From Oreohelix idahoensis (taxonomy: Eukaryota; Mollusca; Gastropoda; Stylommatophora; Oreohelicidae), in NCBI GenBank assembly GCA_024509875.1, contig JAMPIV010008060.1, positions 1-64,000 of the forward strand: a stretch of DNA of 64,000 nt, in the 5' to 3' direction. The position numbers and the translations under genes are program-made. The stretch's first letter is position 1; each line of letters opens with the position of its first letter. Below are positions 43,201 through 56,163 of this stretch, piece after piece. The notes beneath the pieces were generated by a model. It made no database searches and had not been told where the DNA came from. It saw only the letters and a list, made by a program, of their open reading frames with translations.

Positions 43201-46200
43201 GCCTGTAAACAGTAAATTAATATTAGACAAACATAAAGGTATGTTTTCAGGCACTCGTAAGAAATAAAGAAGTAGAACACTTGGACAACAGAAAAACAAC
43301 AGACGTGAGTGGCTTACCCAGGGTTCGAACCCCGTACCTTCCGTACGACAACTCCGCCTAGCTATCAAGCGAATCACACTGACCCCACGGCCAGCTAGGC
43401 ATCCCCAAAAAAAGATGCTTTGCTGGCTATTTATCAGTACGAAACACACAAGATAACACCGGAAGTATACAGTGGGCAACTCAGCCCTTAAATGACGCAA
43501 TCACTTCTGTTGTTCTCCTATTAACAGTATGTGTCAGTCCAAACAAGACAAAGACCTTGATACTGGGTCCAGTAAATAGTAGAAGACTTAAGGACATTAG
43601 TATAGAACAGAGGGTAGGTTTCTGGTATTGTATAAACATAAATAACACATAAGGAAGGGAAACCCGAGGCCTGTAAACAGTAAATTAATATTAGACAAAC
43701 ATAAAGGTATGTTTTCAGGCACTCGTAAGAAATAAAGAAGTAGAACACTTGGACAACAGAAAAACAACAGACGTGAGTGGCTTACCCAGGGTTCGAACCC
43801 CGTACCTTCCGTACGACAACTCCGCCTAGCTATCAAGCGAATCACACTGACCCCACGGCCAGCTAGGCATCCCCAAAAAAGATGCTTTGCTGGCTATTTA
43901 TCAGTACGAAACACACAAGATAACACCGGAAGTATACAGTGGGCAACTCAGCCCTTAAATGACGCAATCACTTCTGTTTTTTCTCCTATTAACAGTATGT
44001 GTCAGTCCAAACAAGACAAAGACCTTGATACTGGGTCCAGTAAATAGTAGAAGACTTAAGGACATTAGTATAGAACAGAGGGTAGGTTTCTGGTATTGTA
44101 TAAACATAAATAACACATAAGGAAGGGAAACCCGAGGCCTGTAAACAGTAAATTAATATTAGACAAACATAAAGGTATGTTTTCAGGCACTCGTAAGAAA
44201 TAAAGAAGTAGAACACTTGGACAACAGAAAAACAACAGACGTGAGTGGCTTACCCAGGGTTCGAACCCCGTACCTTCCGTACGACAACTCCGCCTAGCTA
44301 TCAAGCGAATCACACTGACCCCACGGCCAGCTAGGCATCCCCAAAAAAAGATGCTTTGCTGGCTATTTATCAGTACGAAACACACAAGATAACACCGGAA
44401 GTATACAGTGGGCAACTCAGCCCTTAAATGACGCAATCACTTCTGTTGTTCTCCTATTAACAGTATGTGTCAGTCCAAACAAGACAAAGACCTTGATACT
44501 GGGTCCAGTAAATAGTAGAAGACTTAAGGACATTAGTATAGAACAGAGGGTAGGTTTCTGGTATTGTATAAACATAAATAACACATAAGGAAGGGAAACC
44601 CGAGGCCTGTAAACAGTAAATTAATATTAGACAAACATAAAGGTATCTTTTCAGGCACTCGTAAGAAATAAAGAAGTAGAACACTTGGACAACAGAAAAA
44701 CAACAGACGTGAGTGGCTTACCCAGGGTTCGAACCCCGTACCTTCCGTACGACAACTCCGCCTAGCTATCAAGCGAATCACACTGACCCCACGGCCAGCT
44801 AGGCATCCCCAAAAAAAGATGCTTTGCTGGCTATTTATCAGTACGAAACACACAAGATAACACCGGAAGTATACAGTGGGCAACTCAGCCCTTAAATGAC
44901 GCAATCACTTCTGTTGTTCTCCTATTAACAGTATGTGTCAGTCCAAACAAGACAAAGACCTTGATACTGGGTCCAGTAAATAGTAGAAGACTTAAGGACA
45001 TTAGTATAGAACAGAGGGTAGGTTTCTGGTATTGTATAAACATAAATAACACATAAGGAAGGGAAACCCGAGGCCTGTAAACAGTAAATTAATATTAGAC
45101 AAACATAAAGGTATGTTTTCAGGCACTCGTAAGAAATAAAGAAGTAGAACACTTGGACAACAGAAAAACAACAGACGTGAGTGGCTTACCCAGGGTTCGA
45201 ACCCCGTACCTTCCGTACGACAACTCCGCCTAGCTATCAAGCGAATCACACTGACCCCACGGCCAGCTAGGCATCCCCAAAAAAAGATGCTTTGCTGGCT
45301 ATTTATCAGTACGAAACACACAAGATAACACCGGAAGTATACAGTGGGCAACTCAGCCCTTAAATGACGCAATCACTTCTGTTGTTCTCCTATTAACAGT
45401 ATGTGTCAGTCCAAACAAGACAAAGACCTTGATACTGGGTCCAGTAAATAGTAGAAGACTTAAGGACATTAGTATAGAACAGAGGGTAGGTTTCTGGTAT
45501 TGTATAAACATAAATAACACATAAGGAAGGGAAACCCGAGGCCTGTAAACAGTAAATTAATATTAGACAAACATAAAGGTATGTTTTCAGGCACTCGTAA
45601 GAAATAAAGAAGTAGAACACTTGGACAACAGAAAAACAACAGACGTGAGTGGCTTACCCAGGGTTCGAACCCGTACCTTCCGTACGACAACTCCGCCTAG
45701 CTATCAAGCGAATCACACTGACCCCACGGCCAGCTAGGCATCCCCAAAAAAAGATGCTTTGCTGGCTATTTATCAGTACGAAACACACAAGATAACACCG
45801 GAAGTATACAGTGGGCAACTCAGCCCTTAAATGACGCAATCACTTCTGTTGTTCTCCTATTAACAGTATGTGTCAGTCCAAACAAGACAAAGACCTTGAT
45901 ACTGGGTCCAGTAAATAGTAGAAGACTTAAGGACATTAGTATAGAACAGAGGGTAGGTTTCTGGTATTGTATAAACATAAATAACACATAAGGAAGGGAA
46001 ACCCGAGGCCTGTAAACAGTAAATTAATATTAGACAAACATAAAGGTATGTTTTCAGGCACTCGTAAGAAAAAAAAAAGTAGAACACTTGGACAACAGAA
46101 AAACAACAGACGTGAGTGGCTTACCTAGGGTTCGAACCCCGTACCTTCAGTACGACAACTCCGCCTAGCTATCAAGCGAATCACACTGACCCCACGGCCA

Positions 46201-49200
46201 GCTAGGCATCCCCAAAAAAAGATGCTTTGCTGGCTATTTATCAGTACGAAACACACAAGATAACACCGGAAGTATACAGTGGGCAACTCAGCCCTTAAAT
46301 GACGCAATCACTTCTGTTGTTCTCCTATTAACAGTATGTGTCAGTCCAAACAAGACAAAGACCTTGATACTGGGTCCAGAAAATAGTAGAAGACTTAAGG
46401 ACATTAGTATAGAACAGAGGGTAGGTTTCTGGTATTGTATAAACATAAATAACACATAAGGAAGGGAAACCCGAGGCCTGTAAACAGTAAATTAATATTA
46501 GACAAACATAAAGGTATGTTTTCAGGCACTCGTAAGAAATAAAGAAGTAGAACACTTGGACAACAGAAAAACAACAGACGTGAGTGGCTTACCCAGGGTT
46601 CGAACCCCGTACCTTCCGTACGACAACTCCGCCTAGCTATCAAGCGAATCACACTGACCCCACGGCCAGCTAGGCATCCCCAAAAAAAGATGCTTTGCTG
46701 GCTATTTATCAGTACGAAACACACAAGATAACACCGGAAGTATACAGTGGGCAACTCAGCCCTTAAATGACGCAATCACTTCTGTTGTTCTCCTATTAAC
46801 AGTATGTGTCAGTCCAAACAAGACAAAGACCTTGATACTGGGTCCAGTAAATAGTAGAAGACTTAAGGATAGTAGTATAGAACAGAGGGTAGGTTTCTGG
46901 TATTGTATAAACATAAATAACACATAAGGAAGGGAAACCCGAGGCCTGTAAACAGTAAATTAATATTAGACAAACATAAAGGTATGTTTTCAGGCACTCG
47001 TAAGAAATAAAGAAGTAGAACACTTGGACAACAGAAAAACAACAGACGTGAGTGGCTTACCCAGGGTTCGAACCCCGTACCTTCCGTACGACAACTCCGC
47101 CTAGCTATCAAGCGAATCACACTGACCCCACGGCCAGCTAGGCATCCCCAAAAAAAGATGCTTTGCTGGCTATTTATCAGTACGAAACACACAAGATAAC
47201 ACCGGAAGTATACAGTGGGCAACTCAGCCCTTAAATGACGCAATCACTTCTGTTGTTCTCCTATTAACAGTATGTGTCAGTCCAAACAAGACAAAGACCT
47301 TGATACTGGGTCCAGTAAATAGTAGAAGACTTAAGGACATTAATTAGTATAGAACAGAGGGTAGGTTTCTGGTATTGTATAAACATAAATAACACATAAG
47401 GAAGGGAAACCCGAGGCCTGTAAACAGTAAATTAATATTAGACAAACATAAAGGTATGTTTTTCAGGCACTCGTAAGAAATAAAGAAGTAGAACACTTGG
47501 ACAACAGAAAAACAACAGACGTGAGTGGCTTACCCAGGGTTCGAACCCCGTACCTTCCGTACGACAACTCCGCCTAGCTATCAAGCGAATCACACTGACC
47601 CCACGGCCAGCTAGGCATCCCCAAAAAAAGATGCTTTGCTGGCTATTTATCAGTACGAAACACACAAGATAACACCGGAAGTATACAGTGGGCAACTCAG
47701 CCCTTAAATGACGCAATCACTTCTGTTGTTCTCCTATTAACAGTATGTGTCAGTCCAAACAAGACAAAGACCTTGATACTGGGTCCAGTAAATAGTAGAA
47801 GACTTAAGGACATTAGTATAGAACAGAGGGTAGGTTTCTGGTATTGTATAAACATAAATAACACATAAGGAAGGGAAACCCGAGGCCTGTAAACAGTAAA
47901 TTAATATTAGACAAACATAAAGGTATGTTTTCAGGCACTCGTAAGAAATAAAGAAGTAGAACACTTGGACAACAGAAAAACAACAGACGTGAGTGGCTTA
48001 CCCAGGGTTCGAACCCCGTACCTTCCGTACGACAACTCCGCCTAGCTATCAAGCGAATCACACTGACCCCACGGCCAGCTAGGCATCCCCAAAAAAAGAT
48101 GCTTTGCTGGCTATTTATCAGTACGAAACACACAAGATAACACCGGAAGTATACAGTGGGCAACTCAGCCCTTAAATGACGCAATCACTTCTGTTGTTCT
48201 CCTATTAACAGTATGTGTCAGTCCAAACAAGACAAAGACCTTGATACTGGGTCCAGTAAATAGTAGAAGACTTAAGGACATTAGTATAGAACAGAGGGTA
48301 GGTTTCTGGTATTGTATAAACATAAATAACACATAAAGGAAGGGAAACCCGAGGCCTGTAAACAGTAAATTAATATTAGACAAACATAAAGGTATGTTTT
48401 CAGGCACTCGTAAGAAATAAAGAAGTAGAACACTTGGACAACAGAAAAACAACAGACGTGAGTGGCTTACCCAGGGTTCGAACCCCGTACCTTCCGTACG
48501 ACAACTCCGCCTAGCTATCAAGCGCATCACACTGACCCCACGGCCAGCTAGGCATCCCCAAAAAAAGATGCTTTGCTGGCTATTTATCAGTACGAAACAC
48601 ACAAGATAACACCGGAAGTATACAGTGGGCAACTCAGCCCTTAAATGACGCAATCACTTCTGTTGTTCTCCTATTAACAGTATGTGTCAGTCCAAACAAG
48701 ACAAAGACCTTGATACTGGGTCCAGTAAATAGTAGAAGACTTAAGGACATTAGTATAGAACAGAGGGTAGGTTTCTGGTATTGTATAAACATAAATAACA
48801 CATAAGGAAGGGAAACCCGAGGCCTGTAAACAGTAAATTAATATTAGACAAACATAAAGGTATGTTTTCAGGCACTCGTAAGAAATAAAGAAGTAGAACA
48901 CTTGGACAACAGAAAAACAACAGACGTGAGTGGCTTACCCAGGGTTCGAACCCCGTACCTTCCGTACGACAACTCCGCCTAGCTATCAAGCGAATCACAC
49001 TGACCCCACGGCCAGCTAGGCATCCCCAAAAAAAGATGCTTTGCTGGCTATTTATCAGTACGAAACACACAAGATAACACCGGAAGTATACAGTGGGCAA
49101 CTCAGCCCTTAAATGACGCAATCACTTCTGTTGTTCTCCTATTAACAGTATGTGTCAGTCCAAACAAGACAAAGACCTTGATACTGGGTCCAGTAAATAG

Positions 49201-52136
49201 TAGAAGACTTAAGGACATTAGTATAGAACAGAGGGTAGGTTTCTGGTATTGTATAAACATAAATAACACATAAGGAAGGGAAACCCGAGGCCTGTAAACA
49301 GTAAATTAATATTAGACAAACATAAAGGTATGTTTTCAGGCACTCGTAAGAAATAAAGAAGTAGAACACTTGGACAACAGAAAAACAACAGACGTGAGTG
49401 GCTTACCCAGGGTTCGAACCCCGTACCTTCCGTACGACAACTCCGCCTAGCTATCAAGCGAATCACACTGACCCCACGGCCAGCTAGGCATCCCCAAAAA
49501 AAGATGCTTTGCTGGCTATTTATCAGTACGAAACACACAAGATAACACCGGAAGTATACAGTGGGCAACTCAGCCCTTAAATGACGCAATCACTTCTGTT
49601 GTTCTCCTATTAACAGTATGTGTCAGTCCAAACAAGACAAAGACCTTGATACTGGGTCCAGTAAATAGTAGAAGACTTAAGGACATTAGTATAGAACAGA
49701 GGGTAGGTTTCTGGTATTGTATAAACATAAATAACACATAAGGAAGGGAAACCCGAGGCCTGTAAACAGTAAATTAATATTAGACAAACATAAAGGTATG
49801 TTTTTCAGGCACTCGTAAGAAATAAAGAAGTAGAACACTTGGACAACAGAAAAACAACAGACGTGAGTGGCTTACCCAGGGTTCGAACCCCGTACCTTCC
49901 GTACGACAACTCCGCCTAGCTATCAAGCGAATCACACTGACCCCACGGCCAGCTAGGCATCCCCAAAAAAAGATGCTTTGCTGGCTATTTATCAGTACGA
50001 AACACACAAGATAACACCGGAAGTATACAGTGGGCAACTCAGCCCTTAAATGACGCAATCACTTCTGTTGTTCTCCTATTAACAGTATGTGTCAGTCCAA
50101 ACAAGACAAAGACCTTGATACTGGGTCCAGTAAATAGTAGAAGACTTAAGGACATTAGTATAGAACAGAGGGTAGGTTTCTGGTATTGTATAAACATAAA
50201 TAACACATAGGAAGGGAAACCCGAGGCCTGTAAACAGTAAATTAATATTAGACAAACATAAAGGTATGTTTTCAGGCACTCGTAAGAAATAAAGAAGTAG
50301 AACACTTGGACAACAGAAAAACAACAGACGTGAGTGGCTTACCCAGGGTTCGAACCCCGTACCTTCCGTACGACAACTCCGCCTAGCTATCAAGCGAATC
50401 ACACTGACCCCACGGCCAGCTAGGCATCCCCAAAAAAAGATGCTTTGCTGGCTATTTATCAGTACGAAACACACAAGATAACACCGGAAGTATACAGTGG
50501 GCAACTCAGCCCTTAAATGACGCAATCACTTCTGTTGTTCTCCTATTAACAGTATGTGTCAGTCCAAACAAGACAAAGACCTTGATACTGGGTCCAGTAA
50601 ATAGTAGAAGACTTAAGGACATTAGTATAGAACAGAGGGTAGGTTTCTGGTATTGTATAAACATAAATAACACATAAGGAAGGGAAACCCGAGGCCTGTA
50701 AACAGTAAATTAATATTAGACAAACATAAAGGTATGTTTTTCAGGCACTCGTAAGAAATAAAGAAGTAGAACACTTGGACAACAGAAAAACAACAGACGT
50801 GAGTGGCTTACCCAGGTTCGAACCCCGTACCTTCCGTACGACAACTCCGCCTAGCTATCAAGCGAATCACACTGACCCCACGGCCAGCTAGGCATCCCCA
50901 AAAAAAGATGCTTTGCTGGCTATTTATCAGTACGAAACACACAAGATAACACCGGAAGTATACAGTGGGCAACTCAGCCCTTAAATGACGCAATCACTTC
51001 TGTTGTTCTCCTATTAACAGTATGTGTCAGTCCAAACAAGACAAAGACCTTGATACTGGGTCCAGTAAATAGTAGAAGACTTAAGGACATTAGTATAGAA
51101 CAGAGGGTAGGTTTCTGGTATTGTATAAACATAAATAACACATAAGGAAGGGAAACCCGAGGCCTGTAAACAGTAAATTAATATTAGACAAACATAAAGG
51201 TATGTTTTTCAGGCACTCGTAAGAAATAAAGAAGTAGAACACTTGGACAACAGAAAAACAACAGACGTGAGTGGCTTACCCAGGGTTCGAACCCCGTACC
51301 TTCCGTACGACAACTCCGCCTAGCTATCAAGCGAATCACACTGACCCCACGGCCAGCTAGGCATCCCCAAAAAAAGATGCTTTGCTGGCTATTTATCAGT
51401 ACGAAACACACAAGATAACACCGGAAGTATACAGTGGGCAACTCAGCCCTTAAATGACGCAATCACTTCTGTTGTTCTCCTATTAACAGTATGTGTCAGT
51501 CCAAACAAGACAAAGACCTTGATACTGGGTCCAGTAAATAGTAGAAGACTTAAGGACATTAGTATAGAACAGAGGGTAGGTTTCTGGTATTGTATAAACA
51601 TAAATAACACATAAGGAAGGGAAACCCGAGGCCTGTAAACAGTAAATTAATATTAGACAAACATAAAGGTATGTTTTCAGGCACTCGTAAGAAATAAAGA
51701 AGTAGAACACTTGGACAACAGAAAAACAACAGACGTGAGTGGCTTACCCAGGGTTCGAACCCCGTACCTTCCGTACGACAACTCCGCCTAGCTATCAAGC
51801 GAATCACACTGACCCCACGGCCAGCTAGGCATCCCCAAGAAAAAGATGCTTTACTGGCTATTTATCAGTACGAAACACACAAGATAACACCGGAAGTATA
51901 CAGTGGGCAACTCAGCCCTTAAATGACGCAATCACTTCTGTTGTTCTCCTATTAACAGTATGTGTCAGTCCAAACAAGACAAAGACCTTGATACTGGGTC
52001 CAGTAAATAGTAGAAGACTTAAGGACATTAGTATAGAACAGAGGGTAGGTTTCTGGTATTGTATAAACATAAATAACACATAAGGAAGGGAAACCCGAGG
52101 CCTGTAAACAGTAAATTAATATTAGACAAACATAAA
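34270..52136 (-). repeat. Tandem array of about 38 SINE-like 468-bp units
   Basis: Head-to-tail units of 467-470 bp repeat from 34270 to 52136; for example ACATAAATAACACATAAGG recurs at 34270, 34739 and 35207. Units are almost identical, varying mainly in A-run length, in GTTTTC versus GTTTTTC and in isolated bases. On the minus strand each has a tRNA-like head: TAGCTGGCCGTGGGG (A-box-like) and GGTTCGAACCC (B box). Sequence with AATTAATATTAG-type and TTTATGTTTG motifs follows. The first four units carry GGGCTCGAACC, while unit 5 onward carry GGGTTCGAACC. The repeated ORFs (starting MRHLRAEL or MFYFFISY) are one non-conserved frame multiplied and are not genes. Confidence 0.95.
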
Positions 52137-52850
52137 GGGCTGAGTTGCCCACTGTATACTTCCGGTGTTATCGTGTGTGTTTCGTACTGATAAATAGCCA
52201 GCAAAGCATCTTTTTTTTTGGGGATGCCTAGCTGGCCGTGGGGTCAGTGTGATTCGCTTGATAGCTAGGCGGAGTTGTCGTACGGAAGGTACGGGGTTCG
52301 AGCCCTGGGTAAGCCACTCACGTCTGTTGTTTTTCTGTTGTCCAAGTGTTCTACTTCTTTATTTCTTACGAGTGCCTGAAAACATACCTTTATGTTTGTC
52401 TAATATTAATTTACTGTTTACAGGCCTCGGGTTTCCCTTCCTTATGTGTTATTAATGTTTATATAATACCAGAAACCTACCCTCTGTTCTATACTACTGT
52501 CCTTAAGTCTTCTACTATTTACTGGACCCAGTATCAAGGTCTTTGTCTTGTTTGGACTGACACATACTGTTAATAGGAGAACAACAGAAGTGATTGCGTC
52601 ATTTAAGGGCTGAGTTGCCCACTGTATACTTCCGGTGTTATCTTGTGTGTTTCGTACTGATAAATAGCCAGCAAAGCATCTTTTTTGGGGATGCCTAGCT
52701 GGCCGTGGGGTCAGTGTGATTCGCTTGATAGCTAGGCGGAGTTGTCGTACGGAAGGTACGGGGTTCGAGCCCTGGATAAGCCACTCACGTCTGTTGTTTT
52801 TCTGTTGTCCAAGTGTTCTACTTCTTTATTTCTTACGAGTGCCTGAAAAC
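52137..52850 (+). repeat. Inverted 1.5 units closing the array
   Basis: At 52137 the array switches orientation with a short GGG overlap. One full unit (52137-52606) and a partial unit (52607-52850) run in the opposite direction, ending GAGTGCCTGAAAAC immediately before the 12-bp duplication. Both carry the CTCGAA type of B-box region (GGTTCGAGCCC on the plus strand), like the four units at the far left. The block is therefore a partial foldback. Confidence 0.93.
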
Positions 52851-52862
52851 AGACCGGAATGA
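52851..52862. repeat. 12-bp target duplication, right edge of array block
   Basis: Exact copy of 34258-34269; the transposase frame resumes here without loss. Confidence 0.92.
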
Positions 52863-53702
52863 GCTCGCGGGCCATTGCCAGAAGGATGAATTGCCACCAC
52901 AGCACTATTGTACGTCTCAATGAACGTTACGGAACCACTGGCAGTGCCCGGGATAGACTTCGGAGTGGCAAACCACGAGTTACTACCCCTGCGCAAGATC
53001 GTCATATTGTGCTGAGTCACCTAAGGAATCGTTCTCTCCCGGCATGTCAAACAGCAAGAGCAATAGTGGGTAGACGTGGGCAAGTCTATCGAATGACAGT
53101 CATACGACGACTCAGAGATACAGGTCTTACTGCAAGACGACCTTATGTTGGGCCAAACTTGACTCACAGACATCGTCAGCAGCGCCTGCAATGGGCAGAG
53201 CAACATGTCAGATGGACTAGACTGCAGTGGAATGCTGTCCTATTCACAGACGAGAGCAGATTCAACATATCCTTTGCTGATGGACATATGCGGATTTGGC
53301 GTCGATGTGGAGAGCGCTTTGCAGATTGCTGTGTTCGTCAGCACAACCGATTTGGAGGTGGCAGTATTCACATTTGGGGAGGATTCAGTTTTCACCATCG
53401 CTTGCCTCTTCACGTCTTCCGTGGAAATGTTAATGCTGTGACATACCGAGATGAGGTTCTGGATGCATTGGTTGCTCCTGAGTTCACAAATTATCCAGAA
53501 TTGCAGCTTCTCCAGCAGGATAACGCACGTGCGCACACCGCATGCATTACGCAGCAATATCTACAGCAGCAGAACATTGTGACGATTGATTGGCCTGCCC
53601 TATCACCAGACATGTCCCCTATAGAACATCTGCGGGACGAGCTTGGACGCAGAGTCAACAGGCAAGGTTCTGCAGCTAATCTACAACAGCTCGAAGCTGC
53701 TG
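52851..53702 (+). pseudogene. Tc1-like transposase, main part (3' of the array)
   Basis: Starting at the second copy of the duplication, the frame runs through the helix-turn-helix (SSRAIARRMNCHHSTIVRL) and a GRPR-like SGKPRVTT. The DDE domain follows: LFTDESRFNISF, LLQQDNARAHTA and SPDMSPIEHLRDELGRR, giving Asp, Asp, Glu with Tc1-type spacing. The normal C-terminus is lost after NLQQLEA near 53702, where unrelated, LTR-like sequence begins. No 3' TIR was found. The catalytic triad is intact, so the gene may have been functional until it was split by the array and truncated. Confidence 0.88.
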
Positions 53703-54619
53703 ACACCCTATGTGATGGGGCCGTAACGACACCCCGGAGGCCCCTCCCCTGTTCATGTTCATGGCATATTTATCGCCCATATATTTTTGTTCAACCCACG
53801 TGACTGTCAGCCCACGTGACGGCGCGAGCAAGCATTGCTGGGATGTGAAAAGTCTTGACAAAGAAGAAGATTGATGACTAGGCCATAATAAAGCCTAAGA
53901 ATTAGTTGTGGTGTATAGTTGTGTGTTATATTTGGTAGTTGTGTTATATATTTGATAGTTGTGGGCCATATCTGTGTTTTCGTGCCTAATAGAGCGATAA
54001 AGGCGAGTGTTATTTAAGTGGCCAAATTAATACGCGCAGCGCACTAAGTTAAGTCATTCGCCATAGGGTCTATATAAGAAGGGCCTAGCCGGCGAACGAG
54101 CCTCTCTCATTGCCAGTTGCCCCAAAGAAACTAGAAAACAAGAGTCGATCTACAGTATAGATGCCTTGAACACGTGAGTTTGATTTCAGAGCAAATTAGC
54201 ATTAGTGTTCTGTAATTCTTAAGTTATATTCAGCGTGAGGCTGTTCTAATGTTTAATGAAATAAATAGATAGATAGATAGATGTGAAACTTTAAGAGCGA
54301 TTATTTCATTCATCAGAAAGGCAAATATAGTATGAAACTATTTCACTTGAATTTAGATAAGATTAACTTTTGCTAAGATGGCCGCCACGTGGTGATGACT
54401 GTATAAAAACGGCACAGCAAGTCTGAATAACACGCTTTGCGTGGTAAATCTATAATGTTACGCTATTTTATACTGGGTGAATTGACACGTGCGTGAAAGT
54501 AGGTTAATATAATTTTCCCCAGTAATAGATCAGAGTTTTCGTGTTAAATTTCCTTTAAGTGATGTATTTAGTTCCAGTTTTGTTAAAGTTAAGAATAATT
54601 ATATTTTATTCTTTAATGT
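53703..54619 (+). other. LTR-like segment with TATA box and AATAAA
   Basis: Begins near TGACACCCTATGTGATGGGG, where the transposase is cut off. It contains CTATATAAGAAGGGCC (TATATAA at 54071-54077) and, about 190 bp later, AATAAA at 54260-54265, followed by a short (TAGA)n run. A second TATAAAA near 54402 follows AAGATGGCCGCCACGTGG. The arrangement suits a solo or truncated LTR, but no second copy or clear end is available. A host promoter is possible. Confidence 0.4.
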
Positions 54620-55080
54620 CTCTTCTCTTCTTTGATCCATAACCGCCAACCGTCAAAGCAGTCAGCGGCCATCACGCCTGGTGGCGTCTTGTAGGGCAGC
54701 AACAAATTGATTCCACTTTGCTCGGTCGGCGGCCATCCTTCGTACAGTGCCCCAACTGTGGTTCATTCTTTGCATCTCAGCTTCCACAGTTCTCCGCCAA
54801 GTTGTTTTTGGTCGGCCTCTCTTTCGCTTTCCCTCGGGGGTCCATAGCATAGCTGTTCTTGCGATGGTATCAGGGTCCCTTCTGAGGACATGGCCAACCC
54901 AACTCCAGCGTCTGCCAGCTATGATGGTGTGCATGTCCTCCTGGTTACTCCGAATAAGTAGTTCTTGGTTGCTGATGGTGTTTGGCCAAAAGATTCGGAG
55001 AATTTTCCTTAGGCAGATTGTGTTGAAGGAGGACAGTTTCGACATTTCCTTCTCTGTTACTCTCCAACATTCTTTAATGT
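54608..55080 (-). mobile_element. 5'-truncated LINE (family B, copy 2) with 12-bp duplication
   Basis: ATTCTTTAATGT occurs at 54608-54619 and 55069-55080. The 449-bp insert encodes the same C-terminus as copy 1 (WRVTEKEMSKLSSF to ALQDATRRDGR, stop near 54662) in one open frame. It ends CAAAGAAGAGAAGAGA on the minus strand. 5' truncation occurred inside the thumb. Confidence 0.92.
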
Positions 55081-55461
55081 AAGAGTAATTAAATGTATGT
55101 CACGATTATTGATTATTCTACTGTATATCTTTGGTGGGTTACTGTAACGTTATAATTTTGTTGTGTTTGTTGCTACCATCTATGTAACGTGTTGTTATGT
55201 AGAACAATACGTAGAGACGATCAACATGGAGAAGTCAATAAGGTGGTAAACGACTGTTGACGTTACCAACAATTTATTACAGGACGTACGACGACATCAA
55301 ATGCACACTCAATTGGACAAGGTTCAATAACATCACAGACATGATAATGATTGAAGACATCTGATATCAATAAATCTTGAGCAGCTTGTACATCAAAGTG
55401 CCAATCGCCTGTCAATCTATGTTCTACTGATACTGTAGCTCAGGTATCACTGACTAAGCGC

Positions 55462-55775
55462 GTCAGGTACCTCTAGCAACCATGCCGCATAAAGGGGCGG
55501 GCTTCCAAGTACTTAACAATAGTCAATGACTCATCTGATGTAACACGTCAGGTACTTCTATGGCGAAACAACCAGGCCGCAAAATAGCGGGCTTCTATTA
55601 TAGGGTAACCTCTGTGTTATCTCCTACCAGCAAGGCATATCAGTCCATGCCAATATCATACCGCCTGAGTAGCGGGTTCCAAACAGTACTATAATCTCTG
55701 GGCTTCTTTTAATTAAATCAGACATATCAGTCTTGGTCAGTATATACCGCACAAATAGCGGGCTCCATATCTAAC
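55462..55775. repeat. Four-copy degenerate repeat, about 87-bp period, each with a CCGC/GCGG hairpin
   Basis: CCGC begins at 55485, 55577, 55661 and 55747 (spacings 92, 84, 86), each followed within 6-9 bases by GCGGG and then a CTTC- or TTCC-type sequence. Consensus: CCGCACAAATAGCGGGCTTC. Each can form a four-pair stem. Flanking bases are also related (TCAGGTAC or TATCAGTC upstream), so the units look like tandem copies whose dyad has been better conserved than the rest. Confidence 0.7.
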
Positions 55776-56163
55776 ATCGTCCATAAACTCTTCTCCGCAC
55801 AGGGAGAAAACCACCTCAAAATGTCAATCGACCATATATGCTGGCAACGAAATAATCTGCAGTTCTAAGCATTAACAAAAGATGTAAATGGTTATTTGTA
55901 CCTTGACAGCATCCTAGAATAACCACAAAACAACACTCGCCATCCTTGGCGCTCAGAATAAACATGGGGAAAAATCACAGACATCTTTGTCACACAGAGG
56001 ACTTCATTTCCCCATAAGTACAGCCAGCGAAAATCTCTGACCTCTTGTCAGCTCAGAAAACCCAGGTAGACTGCCCAGATAGGAAGTCTAACAATCCCCG
56101 CGCAAAATCCTTGCGCATGCCCAATAAGCACTGGCCTGAGTTGAGCTCACATACAGACCAGAG

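Noticed and set aside
34270..52850. Dozens of repeated ORFs of 75-162 codons (MRHLRAEL... and MFYFFISY... types) as a gene family
   Set aside because: They are the same frames of a 468-bp satellite unit, broken by single-base length changes between units, with no domain or start context. They overlap the tRNA-like head.
34270..52850. CRISPR-like array
   Set aside because: Whole 468-bp units are repeated with no variable spacers, in an animal genome.
34270..52850. Retrozyme-type array with hammerhead ribozymes
   Set aside because: I looked for CTGANGA followed by GAAA cores on both strands of the unit. The closest, CTGATAAATAGCC, lacks the required core, so a ribozyme is not supported by eye.
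34270..52850. Array as pure assembly artefact
   Set aside because: Units differ by point changes and length variants, edges carry a distinct variant, and both borders show the same target duplication inside one reading frame. Exact copy number may still be wrong.
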